This document shows, piece after piece, positions 51,901 to 62,515 of a DNA stretch of 64,000 nt. How positions within the stretch are numbered: the first letter of the stretch is position 1; every line of letters begins with the position of its first letter. Made by a program: the position numbers and the translations under genes. The notes under the pieces were generated by a model that was not told where the DNA came from, searched no databases, and saw only the letters and a list, made by a program, of their open reading frames with translations. The DNA is from Xestospongia muta (lineage: Eukaryota > Porifera > Demospongiae > Haplosclerida > Petrosiidae), in the NCBI GenBank assembly GCA_963693285.1, contig OY848930.1:4960001-5024000 (forward strand), in the 5' to 3' direction.

Positions 51901-53049
51901 GTCAGAATGATTACGGCAGAGATAGGATTGAATCCTTGCAAGTGCTTCATCCACTCCCATGCCTTCTTTTCCTGCAACACGTGTCACATCAAGAAGTGGA
52001 GTTGGGAGCGACAGAAGTGTGTAGTTACTGGAGGAAGAGAAAGAACAGAGTACATGATCCTTTAATTTCAAGTACCTACTGTTCTAATGCATCGGCAATG
52101 TAAGTAAAACCAACAGCTGGTATGTCGTTATTGCCATAATGTAGTTCTCTGAGAGAGAGAGAGAGAGAGATAATATTACTTCATCAAAAAAACATATTTA
52201 CTGTAGTGGAGAGCCTGACAACAGTAACTTGACCATAGCTCTAAGACCAGTTGCTCCCATACTATTACCACTAATAGTGAAAGATATCATTAAAAGATGG
52301 ATAAAGAGATTTGCTACACACACACACACACACACACAAACAAACCTGATGTCCAGTTTAAGTATGGAGTCATTATTTGTAAGAGCATGAAGCAGAGCTG
52401 TGGTGAGGTCTTTTAGTTTAGAGTCAGCAACATTGAGTGACTCCAGACAACAATCTTCAGCTCTTACCCACCGACATAACTGACGTAAACCATCCACTTT
52501 AGCACTAGAAGAATAAAAGATACAATATCACCAGCTGTCTGTCTGTCTGTCTGTCTGTATGTATGTCTATATGTCTGTCTGTCTGTCTGTCTGTATGTCT
52601 CTGTCTGTCTGTCTGTCTGTCTGTCTACACATCACTTACTTTCCACGCCCCTCAAAGTTCTGTCCTATTGACAAATGTTTTATAACTTTATTGAGACCTA
52701 AAGCCTCAATCAGACGAGATAAATGTTGATCAATACCTAACAATAATTCATTAATTCTCTTTGTAACTATGGTAACAATTTTATACCAGTATTAGAGATA
52801 TCTAAGGAGCTGACATTCTTCATTCTGGAGAGAATGTTAGCCATTGCACCAACATCAATACCATGACTGAGCTAAACAGAGAGAGAGAGAGAAAGAGAGA
52901 AAAGTAACAATGTCATTACATTGTATAATACATGTACTGTAGGGACATGTACATTTATACATTTAATTATATACGTACCTCATTTAAGCTAATATTTAAC
53001 TTAGTGTCTTGTATATTAGGATTGACTGACAGACCCTCCATTACCGCAC

Positions 53050-53139
<90 letters not shown>

Positions 53140-54101
53140 TTGAGACGATAAATAAAAATACAGTAACTTACACAGAGAGTTCATGCGTTAATTTACAATC
53201 ACTGAGATCAACATTTTCCAAAGCAATAGCTGAACTGAAGAATTGTTGCATATTATGAGCAACATTGGCAGTATTAACTTTTTTGACACTGTGTAACAAA
53301 GAGATAACAGAGAATTATTAAAATTAATAATATTACTTTATTTTATTTTGTGACAAATTCAATTCTCTTAAGTGTTGTTGACATCCTCGAATAAGAACTG
53401 GAAAGACCTGACAAAAGTGTTTAAAATTTTGAGTTAAAAACTGAAGAGAGTGTTCTCAAAATAAAGAGACATACCAGGTCAAAATTGAGGCCACACTTTG
53501 ACAAATTTAATACAGTAATCGTCTGAGGTTCTTGAATGAAACCAAGAGCTGCTTGTGAGTCAGGACCAATAGGGTTATCAGATAGATCATAATGAGTAAG
53601 GCTATATAGAAGATCTTGATTCTTCTTCATAGCTTGAGCTAACTGGGCACCAACTAAAAGAGTGAAAGTATTAAAATTGACCCTTTCAAATTCAATGTAG
53701 CATTTAAGAACATATTATATCGTATTATTTGGTACAAAACATTTGCATTGTAATTTAATAATACAATTATTTCCTTATAAGTGCTTTGTAAGTGTAGTAT
53801 TCTATGTCCTCTATCATTGAAATAGTAACCTTTTGCTGTGATCTTGCAGTTTGATAATACTAGACTCTGTAGGCCATGTTGAAGAGATTCAAGAGCTGTG
53901 CTGAAATGTTCTATAACTGTGTATTAGAGAAGAATGAGATATTTAATGTGTACAGATTCATAGAGTCTGTAGAGTCTTCACTAACCTTTCTCTTCTAGTG
54001 GATTGTTGGATAAATCTAGATGTGTCAAGACTGATTTAGTACTACTCTTCCAAGCCAAACAATAATGGAACAGGAGCTCACTATTGGGTGATAATAATTT
54101 T

Positions 54102-54141
<40 letters not shown>

Positions 54142-56538
54142 TCAGTCATGATGACACTTACAGTCGTACTGAACAGTTGTTGAGTTTGAGTTTCTTTAAT
54201 GTTTGAGAGTGTATTAATGTTTGAGCTAATTCTTCAAATATATCAGGAGTCTAATAAAAACATGTGATATACATGTGATACATGTTTTTATTATAATACA
54301 TGTGATAATGTAATAATTATTAATGTACCAATTTAATGCTGTTAGCTGAAAATCCATCAAAATATTGGTTGTGTCTTAAAGCTGATACTAATGGTAGAAG
54401 ATCTCTGAGACAGAAGAGACAATGAAAGTATATTTACTTTCTACTACAGCAATACTTACCTAGTTGAGAGATGTTCAAAATCACAAAGATTTAACTCCCG
54501 AAATCCATGAGTCAAGTAAACAGCACGTAAATACTAGAGAATGAAAGTTACCGGTGTACCAATGTACTTTCTACCACTGTACCACTGTACCATCTACCAG
54601 TGTACCAATGTACTGTCTACTGGTGTACCAATATACTGTCCATCAGTGTACCAATGTACTGTCTACCGGTGTACCAATATATTGTCCATCAGTGTACCAA
54701 TGTACTGTCTACAGGTGTACCAATATACTGTCCATCAGTGTACCAATGTACTGTCTACTGGTGTACCAATATACTGTCCATCAGTGTACCAATGTACTGT
54801 CTACTGGTGTACCAATATACTGTCCATCAGTGTACCAATGTACTATTTACTTACTGATGAGATTTCTTCTAAGTAAGGAATTCCATGAAGGTCACATAAA
54901 AATCCATAAATAGTTATAAAACTCTCAAGTGAGTTGGAATCTAGAGACTCCATTGCTTGTCGAAGTGTTTCATGAAGAAGACTGACCTCAGAACTAATGG
55001 AGTCTGAACTATAGGACACTTTGATAAGAGACCTAGAGAATAAATGGATAAATAGACAAAGAAATGGATGAATAAAGGAACTAATGGATGAATAGATGAA
55101 GAAAAGGATGAACATACTTACTCAATTGGTGTAATAGGAAATAAACTTTTTAATTGACCTAAGATAAGGCCAACAATTGTCACAGAATTCTTTCTCTCAG
55201 CGAGAAGTTCTCGAGGTTTGGTTTCTCCTTCCAAATGAAATGAAAGCTAAGGAAAATAAACCCAATGAATCGAAGTACCTAATATACCAATATACCAACA
55301 TACCAATATACCAATGTACTAATACACCAATATACCATTGTACTAATACACCAATATACCAATGTACTAATACACCAATATACTAATGTACTAACATACC
55401 AATATACCAATGTACTAATACACCTATATACCAATGTACTAATACACCAATATACCAATGTACTAATGTACCAATATACCAATGTACTAATACACCAATA
55501 TACCAATGTTCTAATGTACCAATTACCTTTTTCTCATTGCATTCAAGAAGCTTTATTTTTAAAAAGTTAAAGCTTATCTCCAACTGTAAACATGGAAAAT
55601 TCACTAAACAAAACAATCTATAACACATATATTATACTAGATAATATGAAGATGAAAACAGAATTACAAACGTTTGAAAATAATAATTATAATAATAATA
55701 ATAATATAATAATATTACATGTATTTTACATGTTATATTATTACAAAGCTTACTTTTATGGGAGGTTTGTGTGTCATAATGTAACATCTGCTGCTTGTAA
55801 TAACCTACAATATAAACACACCCCATAATACAAACTATACTAGCTAAACAGGTTTATATAACTGATATGTGCTTTGTTTCAGATAGTGAAGGGAATATTA
55901 ATAATTGACACACACACACCTTCACTGATAAACTTACACTATTAACTAGTATACTATATCTGGAGTCAATTTGTTAGTTTTTATCATTTATTTAAAGTAT
56001 TCTAAACTTAATACATTTCCTTACACACAAACATACCTTGTTCAGGTATGAAAAATAAATATTAATAGAGACAGCAACAAACAGACAGACATATAGGAAG
56101 ACAGGCAAACAGACAAACAGACAGACAGGAAGACAGCCAGCCAGCCAAACAGGCAAACAAACAGACAGACAGGAAGACAAACAGACAGACAATTACTTTA
56201 TACATATACATATATAAGTACTTTAAGAGTATAAAGAGAGAAAATGTAACCTGATGTGTTTATATATTGTGGGCGGTTATTTAGTAATCTTGAAACTAAA
56301 AGTAGACCAGTAAACATTTTATAATCCACAATACAAAACACAGCTATATTTCAAAGTATAAGTAACATATAGAAACAAATTATAAAGACACTCTAAAATA
56401 AGAGCACACTCTATATTCAGGACTTGTTCCATTATGACAACCTCTATACTAAAGACAGTATCCACTAGATATACTGGATCCTTCAAAGGTCAGAGGTAAT
56501 GTATACAATAATTGACATCATACTAGGAGTTCATAGAC

Positions 56539-56584
<46 letters not shown>

Positions 56585-57322
56585 GTAATTAGGGTATTTC
56601 CTGGATATTAATTGTCTTCTCTAAACAGTTTATCAATCCTCCAAAATATCAACACTGAGTAAAAAAGATGCTGACACACAAACATGCAAGTACATTAGGA
56701 CAGCATTGAAAACATCCTTCAAATGTGTTTATGTGAATACCATAGTAAGTGGACACAATAGAAGCCTGCTATAAGTACATTTATAGTTATCAACAGTCAC
56801 TTAATCTAGTAGGCTAATATTGTATAGTTGAGATATGTGACATTACTATCAGAATTTTAGACAAATGGAGAGTCATAAATGATAATATAGCTGATAATAT
56901 CCGTATTTAAATATCACAAACAATCATTACTTTGACTTCGATGAATTTGTATTTATAGAAATGGTTTATTCTATATCATATTTATTTCCCTACCAATGTT
57001 TTGGGCTCTGTCGGATCTCCTTTCTTTGCATGAGTCTCTACATGTAGTATCTTGTGGAGAAATACTCGAGTTCCTTTGCCAAGAACTACTTTCTCCTCCG
57101 CTGTTGTTTAGTGAATTAGAAAAAGGGGTGTTTTAAAGATTAGGCAAATGGAGAACTGAATGGATTAACATTCTATGAAACAAATTACTGGTACTAATGA
57201 TAAATTTGTAAGTAAATTATTCATAATTTCGTTAGCATTTTTTATTCTCAGGGTTGAAATAAGTTACCAGATATTTCTAGTGGTTTCCCAAATATATCCA
57301 GTTGAGGAGGATCCGAGGCCAT
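48205..57322 (-). CDS. CARMIL, capping protein/Arp2-3/myosin-I linker
   Basis: At least 30 exons. The N-terminal MASDPPQLDIFGKPLEIS, VLGKGTRVFLHKILHVET, VITSSRCYIMTHKPPIK and LEISFNFLKI fit the CARMIL PH domain. Then YLTHGFRELNLCDFEHLSTR and DLLPLVSALRHNQYF are nearly the human sequence at the start of the leucine-rich repeat horseshoe. LRR units continue (LTHYDLSDNPIGPDSQAAL, LESLNVADSKLKDLTTAL), followed by a helical region. A capping-protein-interaction-like motif LQHLGKQRPRPARRHHHRP is at 50638-50581. The tail is Pro/Lys/Glu-rich, with a repeated ERPKTPVKPAKNEQPSES unit and SH3-ligand-like PIAPPP motifs. CARMIL uncaps and regulates actin capping protein at the leading edge. A two-exon module near the 3' end is tandemly duplicated. 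Vertebrate paralogues 1-3 cannot be separated. Confidence 0.92.
49145..49425. repeat. TA-rich minisatellite plus (CA)n tract
   Basis: Direct copies of a unit near ATATATAACTTTATACATCA run to about 49325 and are followed by CA repeats with CCCACA interruptions, all inside a CARMIL intron. Confidence 0.92.
49805..49937. repeat. ACATGTAAACATGTACATTG minisatellite
   Basis: Short direct copies built from the palindrome ACATGT in a CARMIL intron. Confidence 0.88.
51697..51836. repeat. (ACATGT)n/(ACATAT)n hexamer tract
   Basis: About 140 bases of alternating ACATGT and ACATAT hexamers in a CARMIL intron. Because the hexamer is a palindrome, both strands read alike. Confidence 0.93.
52534..52624. 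repeat. (TGTC)n microsatellite
   Basis: About 22 imperfect TGTC/TGTA tetramers in a CARMIL intron, the complement of the GACA type seen at 36080-36248. Confidence 0.92.
53052..53139. repeat. (GA)n microsatellite
   Basis: GA repeats with two or three GATA interruptions in a CARMIL intron. Confidence 0.95.
54545..54850. repeat. 46-bp minisatellite in CARMIL intron
   Basis: About six copies of a 46-bp unit containing TGTACCAATGTACTGTCTAC. Its frames stay open in several phases, giving spurious Tyr/Cys-rich ORFs. Confidence 0.93.
55275..55527. repeat. ACCAATATACCAATGTACTA minisatellite
   Basis: Variable 8-30 bp units of ACCAAT/ACTAAT type in a second CARMIL intron. The core TACCAATGTACT is shared with the array at 54545-54850, so the two may have a common origin. 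Confidence 0.9.
56543..56581. repeat. (TA)n microsatellite
   Basis: About 19 TA units in the 950-nt CARMIL intron between exons near 55.76 and 57.0 kb. Confidence 0.95.
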
Positions 57323-57500
57323 GGTCTGTCTTGTCGTGAGTAAGTCTTAGCGCACGTTTCACTCACTATAATTACAGCAGAATCTTGTCTCTAAAAAAAA
57401 CAGTGCAAGCTTTTCTGTCAATGCAGAAAGTGGACCCTGCCTTCAAGCTAATAAAATATTCATTGTTGGTTGTCATAGTGATGAAACTCAATAATTACAT

Positions 57501-57960
57501 TAGTCTAGCGAGCTAGACCCTCCTCCTTTTTGATAAGCTGATGGTCGGAGGAGGGTCTAGAAGCGAACTAGGCTTACTGCCCCATTGGAATGTATGGAAT
57601 GTGGGGCAGTACCGCAATGTTTACATAGTGGTTATAAACTGTTATTACAACTGCCACGTGGAGGGTTTCCTTTGATGAAAATACCACTTTCCTACATTAG
57701 TGAACTGCCTCATTCCATTCTTTTCATGGGTGTAGAGTCGATAGCGTGGCTTTTTAGCTTCCAATATAGAAGGACAACAAACAAAAAACAATTCATGGGT
57801 CACGTGGCAGTTGTAATAACAGTTTATAACCACTATGTAAACATTGCGGTACTGCCCCACATTCCATACATTCCAATGGGGCAGTAAGCCTAGTTCGCTT
57901 CTAGACCCTCCTCCGACCATCAGCTTATCAAAAAGGAGGAGGGTCTAGCTCGCTAGACTA
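57501..57960. mobile_element. Non-autonomous inverted-repeat DNA transposon (MITE)
   Basis: Two 160-bp arms, 57501-57660 and 57801-57960, are exact reverse complements by my reading, around a 140-bp unique centre. The outer bases are TA, so the element proper is likely 57503-57958 (GTCTAGCG..CGCTAGAC) with a TA target duplication, as made by Tc1/mariner-type and some other transposases. Each arm also has a small internal hairpin built from CTAGACCCTCCTCC and its inverse. No transposase frame is present. It sits about 180 bases upstream of the CARMIL start. The perfect match points to recent insertion. Confidence 0.9.
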
Positions 57961-58403
57961 TAATTACATGTTTCCACTGTGCTATGTCACGTATATTATT
58001 ATAGTGAAATCTTTTTACAAGCAAACAAAAATGAGCCTTTAGAGTCCTGGCCGAGAAATGTCATTCTCCAATGCAAATTTAATATAGCAGCTATCACATG
58101 TTTAATAAGGCTCAAAGTTAGTAAGAGAGTAGCTAGCAGGGGTTGTTCAGTTTCTCTCCGTTATGATGACATTATTGCCAGGACTACAGATTTAGTCAAC
58201 AACAAAAAAACAAATAAAAATGATCACCTTATGATAATGCTATCACCTATTCAGGTTTCAATGTTTGTCCATTTTATTAGTTATTGTAGCTTCACTTTGA
58301 TGTCCATAGCTTCACATACTACTAGTTTCTAGTACTCATTATCTCATATTATATAAACACTTAATCATTTCTGTCAGTTGAAAGGAGGAGTTTCATTGAT
58401 AGA
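57961..58403. other. Intergenic, upstream of transporter
   Basis: AT-rich and unannotated. A TATATAAA element at about 58349-58356 lies some 50 bases before the first ATG of the transporter frame and could serve as a TATA box. Confidence 0.45.
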
Positions 58404-58502
58404 ATGACATCTTGCTCTCTCTTTCGCAAATGGCTAAATTCTGCCTTCATTTTTTCTCCTCCAGCCATACTGATAATTGTGTGGGACTCTTTGATGTACT
58501 GA
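58404..58502 (+). other. In-frame 5' extension of transporter ending in TGA
   Basis: ATG at 58404 opens a frame of 32 codons that is in the same phase as the transporter and ends in TGA at 58500-58502, two codons before the ATG at 58506. The peptide includes FIFSPPAILIIVWDSLMY, which would be the first half of transmembrane helix 1. No intron that would remove the stop and keep frame was found. Confidence 0.7.
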
Positions 58503-58505
58503 CAA

Positions 58506-59963
58506 ATGTTTCTAGCGAGGTATTTTGCTGCTACTTACTTCAGTACTGACACACAAAACAGCTACTCAAGTATTGTGTTTGATACACTCTATTGCATTCT
58601 TTTCCTTACATTTCCATTCCTTGGTCTATTGTCTGATGTATGGATTGGAAGATATAGAGCTATTCTTAGCGGTATAATGCTCTGCTTTATAGCATGGATC
58701 CTTGCAGGAATGGGATATATTGTGAAGTATTATTTGAATTCTTCAACACTCTTCATGTGTCTTTTTGCTTTGGGATATTTGCTTGAAGTAGTTGGTCATG
58801 TTGGTCTACGAGCAAATATCATACAATACAATATTGATCAGTTATTAGGTTCTTCAGCTATTAAGCTAAGTATTGTTATATACTGGCATTCTGCTAGTGT
58901 GCCTATGGCATCTGGTGTTTTTCAGTTAGGGAGATGCTTACTTGAGTCTATTGTTCTTCCGGCGTTTGTAATATCTGGTATAGCAGTGTCTCTTGTACTT
59001 GTAACTCACTCATTCTTCAAACACTGGCTAGAAAATGTACCTCTTATTAACAATCCTATCAAATTGATTGTTAAAGTACTCCGTTACGCCAGGAAGCACA
59101 AGTACCCTGAGAATCGTAGTGCTCTGACCTACTGGGAGGAAGAGGTCCCTTCACGAATGGACCTGGGTAAAGAGAAATATGGTGGACCTTTTACAGATGA
59201 GGAGGTGGAAGATGTGAAGACAGTTTTTCATATGCTGCCATTGTTTATTGGTACAATTGGACTAGCATGCACTGATGAAGTGTATTGGAATGTAATGTCA
59301 GGTCCTGTAGCAGACAATTCTTCCATTTCAACTTGTTTAATATCAAGCAATTTTTGGAATTTTTTAACATCGACAGTTAAAATCTTTCTGGATATCTTTT
59401 TGATTCAAGCTTTTTTTCATAAGTATATTCCCAGTATGCTCAAAAGGATAAGTGTGGGACTGTTTTTTGCATTAGCTACTATGCTTTCCTGTGTATTGAT
59501 CTTTACATTTTGTTCCAATCAAAACATTTCAATGAACTCTTCATCTTATTACAACAACCTCCTAGTAATTCCTCAGATATTGTTTGGAATTACATTTGCA
59601 ATAATTTTTCCAACTGCACTGGAGTTCACGATAGCTCAATCTCCAGTACAAATGAGAGGAATGATGGTTGGTATGTGGTTTGCTTCCATAGGAATTGGTT
59701 ACATCATCAATATCAATGCAAAATATCTTTTTGGTTGTCATAATGAATATATCTGTACAAGTTCCTACTATTACCTTACTAAAAGCATCATTGTTCTCTT
59801 TATTCTAATAGTATTTGTGATCCTGGCTAAACGTTATAAGTTTCGTGTGAGAGGTAATGAGATTAATATTCATCAAATTGTTGATGACCACTATCAGAGA
59901 TATATGGAACAGGAAGACAAGATTAGGAGTGAATTTACTGATGAAATTATTATAAACGATTAA
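58506..59963 (+). CDS. POT/PTR2-family (SLC15-like) transporter, intronless
   Basis: A single 485-codon frame with about 10-11 hydrophobic helices. Family features include FPFLGLLSDVWIGRYRAIL (POT signature G-x-x-x-D-x-x-x-G-R/K-Y/F) and FTDEEVEDVKTVFHMLPLFI before the second half. Charged loops contain RKHKYPENRSALTYWEEEVP. POT carriers move di/tripeptides, nitrate or other solutes with protons across membranes. The E-x-x-E-R helix-1 motif that couples protons is not recognisable (WDSLMY precedes the stop). The cytosolic tail is acidic. Without the upstream codons the protein lacks the start of helix 1. It is either a truncated or decayed copy, or it uses stop readthrough. The substrate is unknown. 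Confidence 0.8.
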   Translation: MFLARYFAATYFSTDTQNSYSSIVFDTLYCILFLTFPFLGLLSDVWIGRYRAILSGIMLCFIAWILAGMGYIVKYYLNSSTLFMCLFALGYLLEVVGHVGLRANIIQYNIDQLLGSSAIKLSIVIYWHSASVPMASGVFQLGRCLLESIVLPAFVISGIAVSLVLVTHSFFKHWLENVPLINNPIKLIVKVLRYARKHKYPENRSALTYWEEEVPSRMDLGKEKYGGPFTDEEVEDVKTVFHMLPLFIGTIGLACTDEVYWNVMSGPVADNSSISTCLISSNFWNFLTSTVKIFLDIFLIQAFFHKYIPSMLKRISVGLFFALATMLSCVLIFTFCSNQNISMNSSSYYNNLLVIPQILFGITFAIIFPTALEFTIAQSPVQMRGMMVGMWFASIGIGYIININAKYLFGCHNEYICTSSYYYLTKSIIVLFILIVFVILAKRYKFRVRGNEINIHQIVDDHYQRYMEQEDKIRSEFTDEIIIND

Positions 59964-60626
59964 TAATCAGCAATCACAATAGCATACAATGTGTGAATAC
60001 TATTGTTTTAAATCAACCTTCTTCAATTTCAGTTCAATTAGAGTTTTTGAAGTCTTTATGATACAAACTAACTAATAAATTGTGTAATGATTGGAACTAA
60101 TCATAGGAACAGCAGGAAGCATCTAACACTAGGCAATGAACAGTTAGCCAAAATACAAGATCCTGGTCCCCTGATTTGGAGTGAGGTATTGCCATGGAAG
60201 TGTAAGTTGCACAGCTAAGTAAGAGCATGATTAAGAGAGCTATTGATTTTCGGCAGCTCTCTGCCCACGTAAGAATTTAATTTCCAACAGTCTTTTAATG
60301 ATAAAATACTGCAGCAAGACATTGGCCTATAGTTCATGAGGACTCAAATATACAATTAACTATAATTACATCCGGAGTACATTTAGACACCATGTTAGTA
60401 CAGGTTTGAATGGAGAAACGTTTATTTTTTGAAATTTCCTCCGTTGGATATAGTACCATCAATTTATTTAATTGTATCATCTTGGAGTGTTGTTAATCAG
60501 TGTTAAAATTAATTGCAATAAATTCTAAGCTAATAACAACAACAGCAACAACAATAATAATAATAATAATAATATTGCTGGTTGCCGTGGTGATAAATTA
60601 CAGGTGCATTAGTGATTTGTTCAATC
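59964..60626. other. Intergenic, transporter/membrane-protein gene
   Basis: No gene is supported. There is an (AAC)n/(AAT)n stretch at about 60536-60572, then GGTTGCCGTGGTGAT near 60578, which resembles half of an X-box. Confidence 0.55.
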
Positions 60627-62399
60627 ATGGTATCAAGTAATCTTGTGCTATTGTTAGTTTGTGCTACATTTTTGACATCCAGTGGTAAAAAAATATTAAA
60701 TTCTATTATTTACTTTGCAATAATTCTTACCATTTAATGTTGTTAGCAAAGTATTTTACTATTGCTGGCTCACAATGAAAACAGTCATAAACCTATAATA
60801 TTATTTTAGCTGTATAATCATTATCAATTTATTCTTAGAATAACGAGGCATATTTAACTATATTTTTATAATTGCAGCATTGACAGTAAATGACACAGAT
60901 CTTTTCAATAATGCTTTATGCATTGTGATTGGGAACACTTCCCTGTCTGAGGTATAGTACTTTATTATGAACTAAGAAGAACATAAGACTATTTTCTGTA
61001 GTGGTCCATTTTAGAAACTACAATGAAAAGCATATTTACACAAAATGCTATGCTTGTTTGCAGTAGACAGCCTTCATTATGCAACGCCAGTCCATCAAAC
61101 AAGTAAGATTAAAGATTAATTATTAAATTGTATTTAAAATCACTACATTTTTCTTCAATAGTATTTTTTTCGCACTATCTGATGTCATTATCATTAATGG
61201 TTACCCACAACCAGTAGCTGATGGACTAGAAGTTGGTGTAGCCCTTCAAGTACCTATGTATTCCACATCATTATCCCTTCCAGCTGTAGTCCCTGTATCA
61301 ACACTCGAAACAATGACAGAGTTTGTCAGTTACAGTTTGAAGGAGCAAGTCAATAGAACAGTAGTGGAGACCACCCCATGTCGTAAAGAAACGACATCAA
61401 TTTTGATGCCCACGCCTACTTATGCTCCGATTAGTAAAGAAATATCAAGGGACAATATGGTCATCATTACAATAGGACTGACCACTCTTCAACATGTGAG
61501 TATCATGTGACAAGACTCAAAATATATTAATTATGTATTTGCACACACAGTGGTCAAATGATGCTAATTTACAACAAGTTTTCAAGGAGGTAATTGCCAA
61601 TGAAGGTACAGACTTTTGTTCCATTTATTTCAGCCAATGTGGGCTAGAAAATAATAGGTATGTTTTATTAAAATATAAACAATATTTGAAATATTTTATA
61701 GTAGCGTCAATTTTACATCATCCAATGTTGTCTTTCAACCTGGCTATCCTCGTCAACTACCAGGAATGAATCTCCAAGTAGCTATTATTTTATGTTATCC
61801 AGCGAATACTAACCTCACTATTCTTGTTCCTGGAAATGCTATGATAACTATAGCATTAAGAGCAGCAACACCCTTCTACATAAAGACAGGACGTTCATTC
61901 ATAGAGATCAGTAGTTATGAAGAGAATAATATGTTGTCACTTGGTCTAGGTATTGGTATACCAGGGCTATTATTATTACTGACAATAATATCCTTATTAT
62001 CAATGTGAGTTGACTGTTGGGGATAATATTAGTATAATATTAGAAAACGAATAGATAGAGCATTGATGGTTATTGGTAGAAACTCTACAGAAATGAAAAG
62101 GGCTTTTAAATGTTCAATTAAATTTACAATGGATTATCTCTCTCAAATTTATACTTTCCAGCAGACATTATTTGGTATGGAGGTTCCACTTTATTAAATA
62201 ATTTGTTTTACAGAGCACACACATTGCTTATTATCTTATATATCCTCTTCCTTTTCATTGTAGTTATTGTACTATCAAGAAACATAAAAAGTTAAGAAAT
62301 GATAGAGCATCTGATGACAACTATCAGTTACCACAAGAAATAGATAACATTCAGTTATTGAGTTATCGTAAATTTCACAATTTATTTAATGATGATTAA
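60627..62399 (+). CDS. Unrecognised single-pass type I membrane protein
   Basis: Seven exons join in frame: 60627-60684, 60878-60951, 61002-61102, 61162-61495, 61551-61657, 61702-62004, 62264-62399, about 370 residues. MVSSNLVLLLVCATFLTSSG is a signal peptide. The extracellular part of about 290 residues has several sequons (NDT, NTS, NAS, NRT, NFT, NLT) and about eight cysteines. One membrane span follows (LGLGIGIPGLLLLLTIISLL), then KKHKKLRNDR as a stop-transfer signal and a short cytosolic tail. The tail carries DNIQLL (acidic dileucine type) and YRKF (YxxPhi type), both classic AP-adaptor sorting motifs. I recognise no domain in the ectodomain. It could be a lineage-specific receptor or adhesion protein, or a lysosome-directed protein. 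Confidence 0.75.
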
Positions 62400-62515
62400 A
62401 AAGAATTATACTAAATAAAGATGACATTTTAACAATTATTATAATATTTATGACAAATTATTTATAACTGATTTCTGTTAGCAAAAAATAAAAAAATAAT
62501 GCTAATGAAATATTA

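Noticed and set aside
54541..54913. Overlapping Tyr/Cys/Val-rich open frames
   Set aside because: Several phases are open at once because the 46-bp minisatellite lacks stops; it sits in a CARMIL intron.
55279..55628. Minus-strand frames rich in Val-Tyr-Trp
   Set aside because: Produced by the ACCAAT-type minisatellite; only the part near 55527-55583 (LEISFNFLKI) is a real CARMIL exon.
57585..57920. 100-aa plus-strand and 91-aa minus-strand frames
   Set aside because: Both lie within the inverted-repeat transposon and have no transposase-like features.
58479..58515. A 37-nt GT..AG intron that would remove the transporter's TGA
   Set aside because: Shorter than any other intron seen here and it would shift the reading frame.
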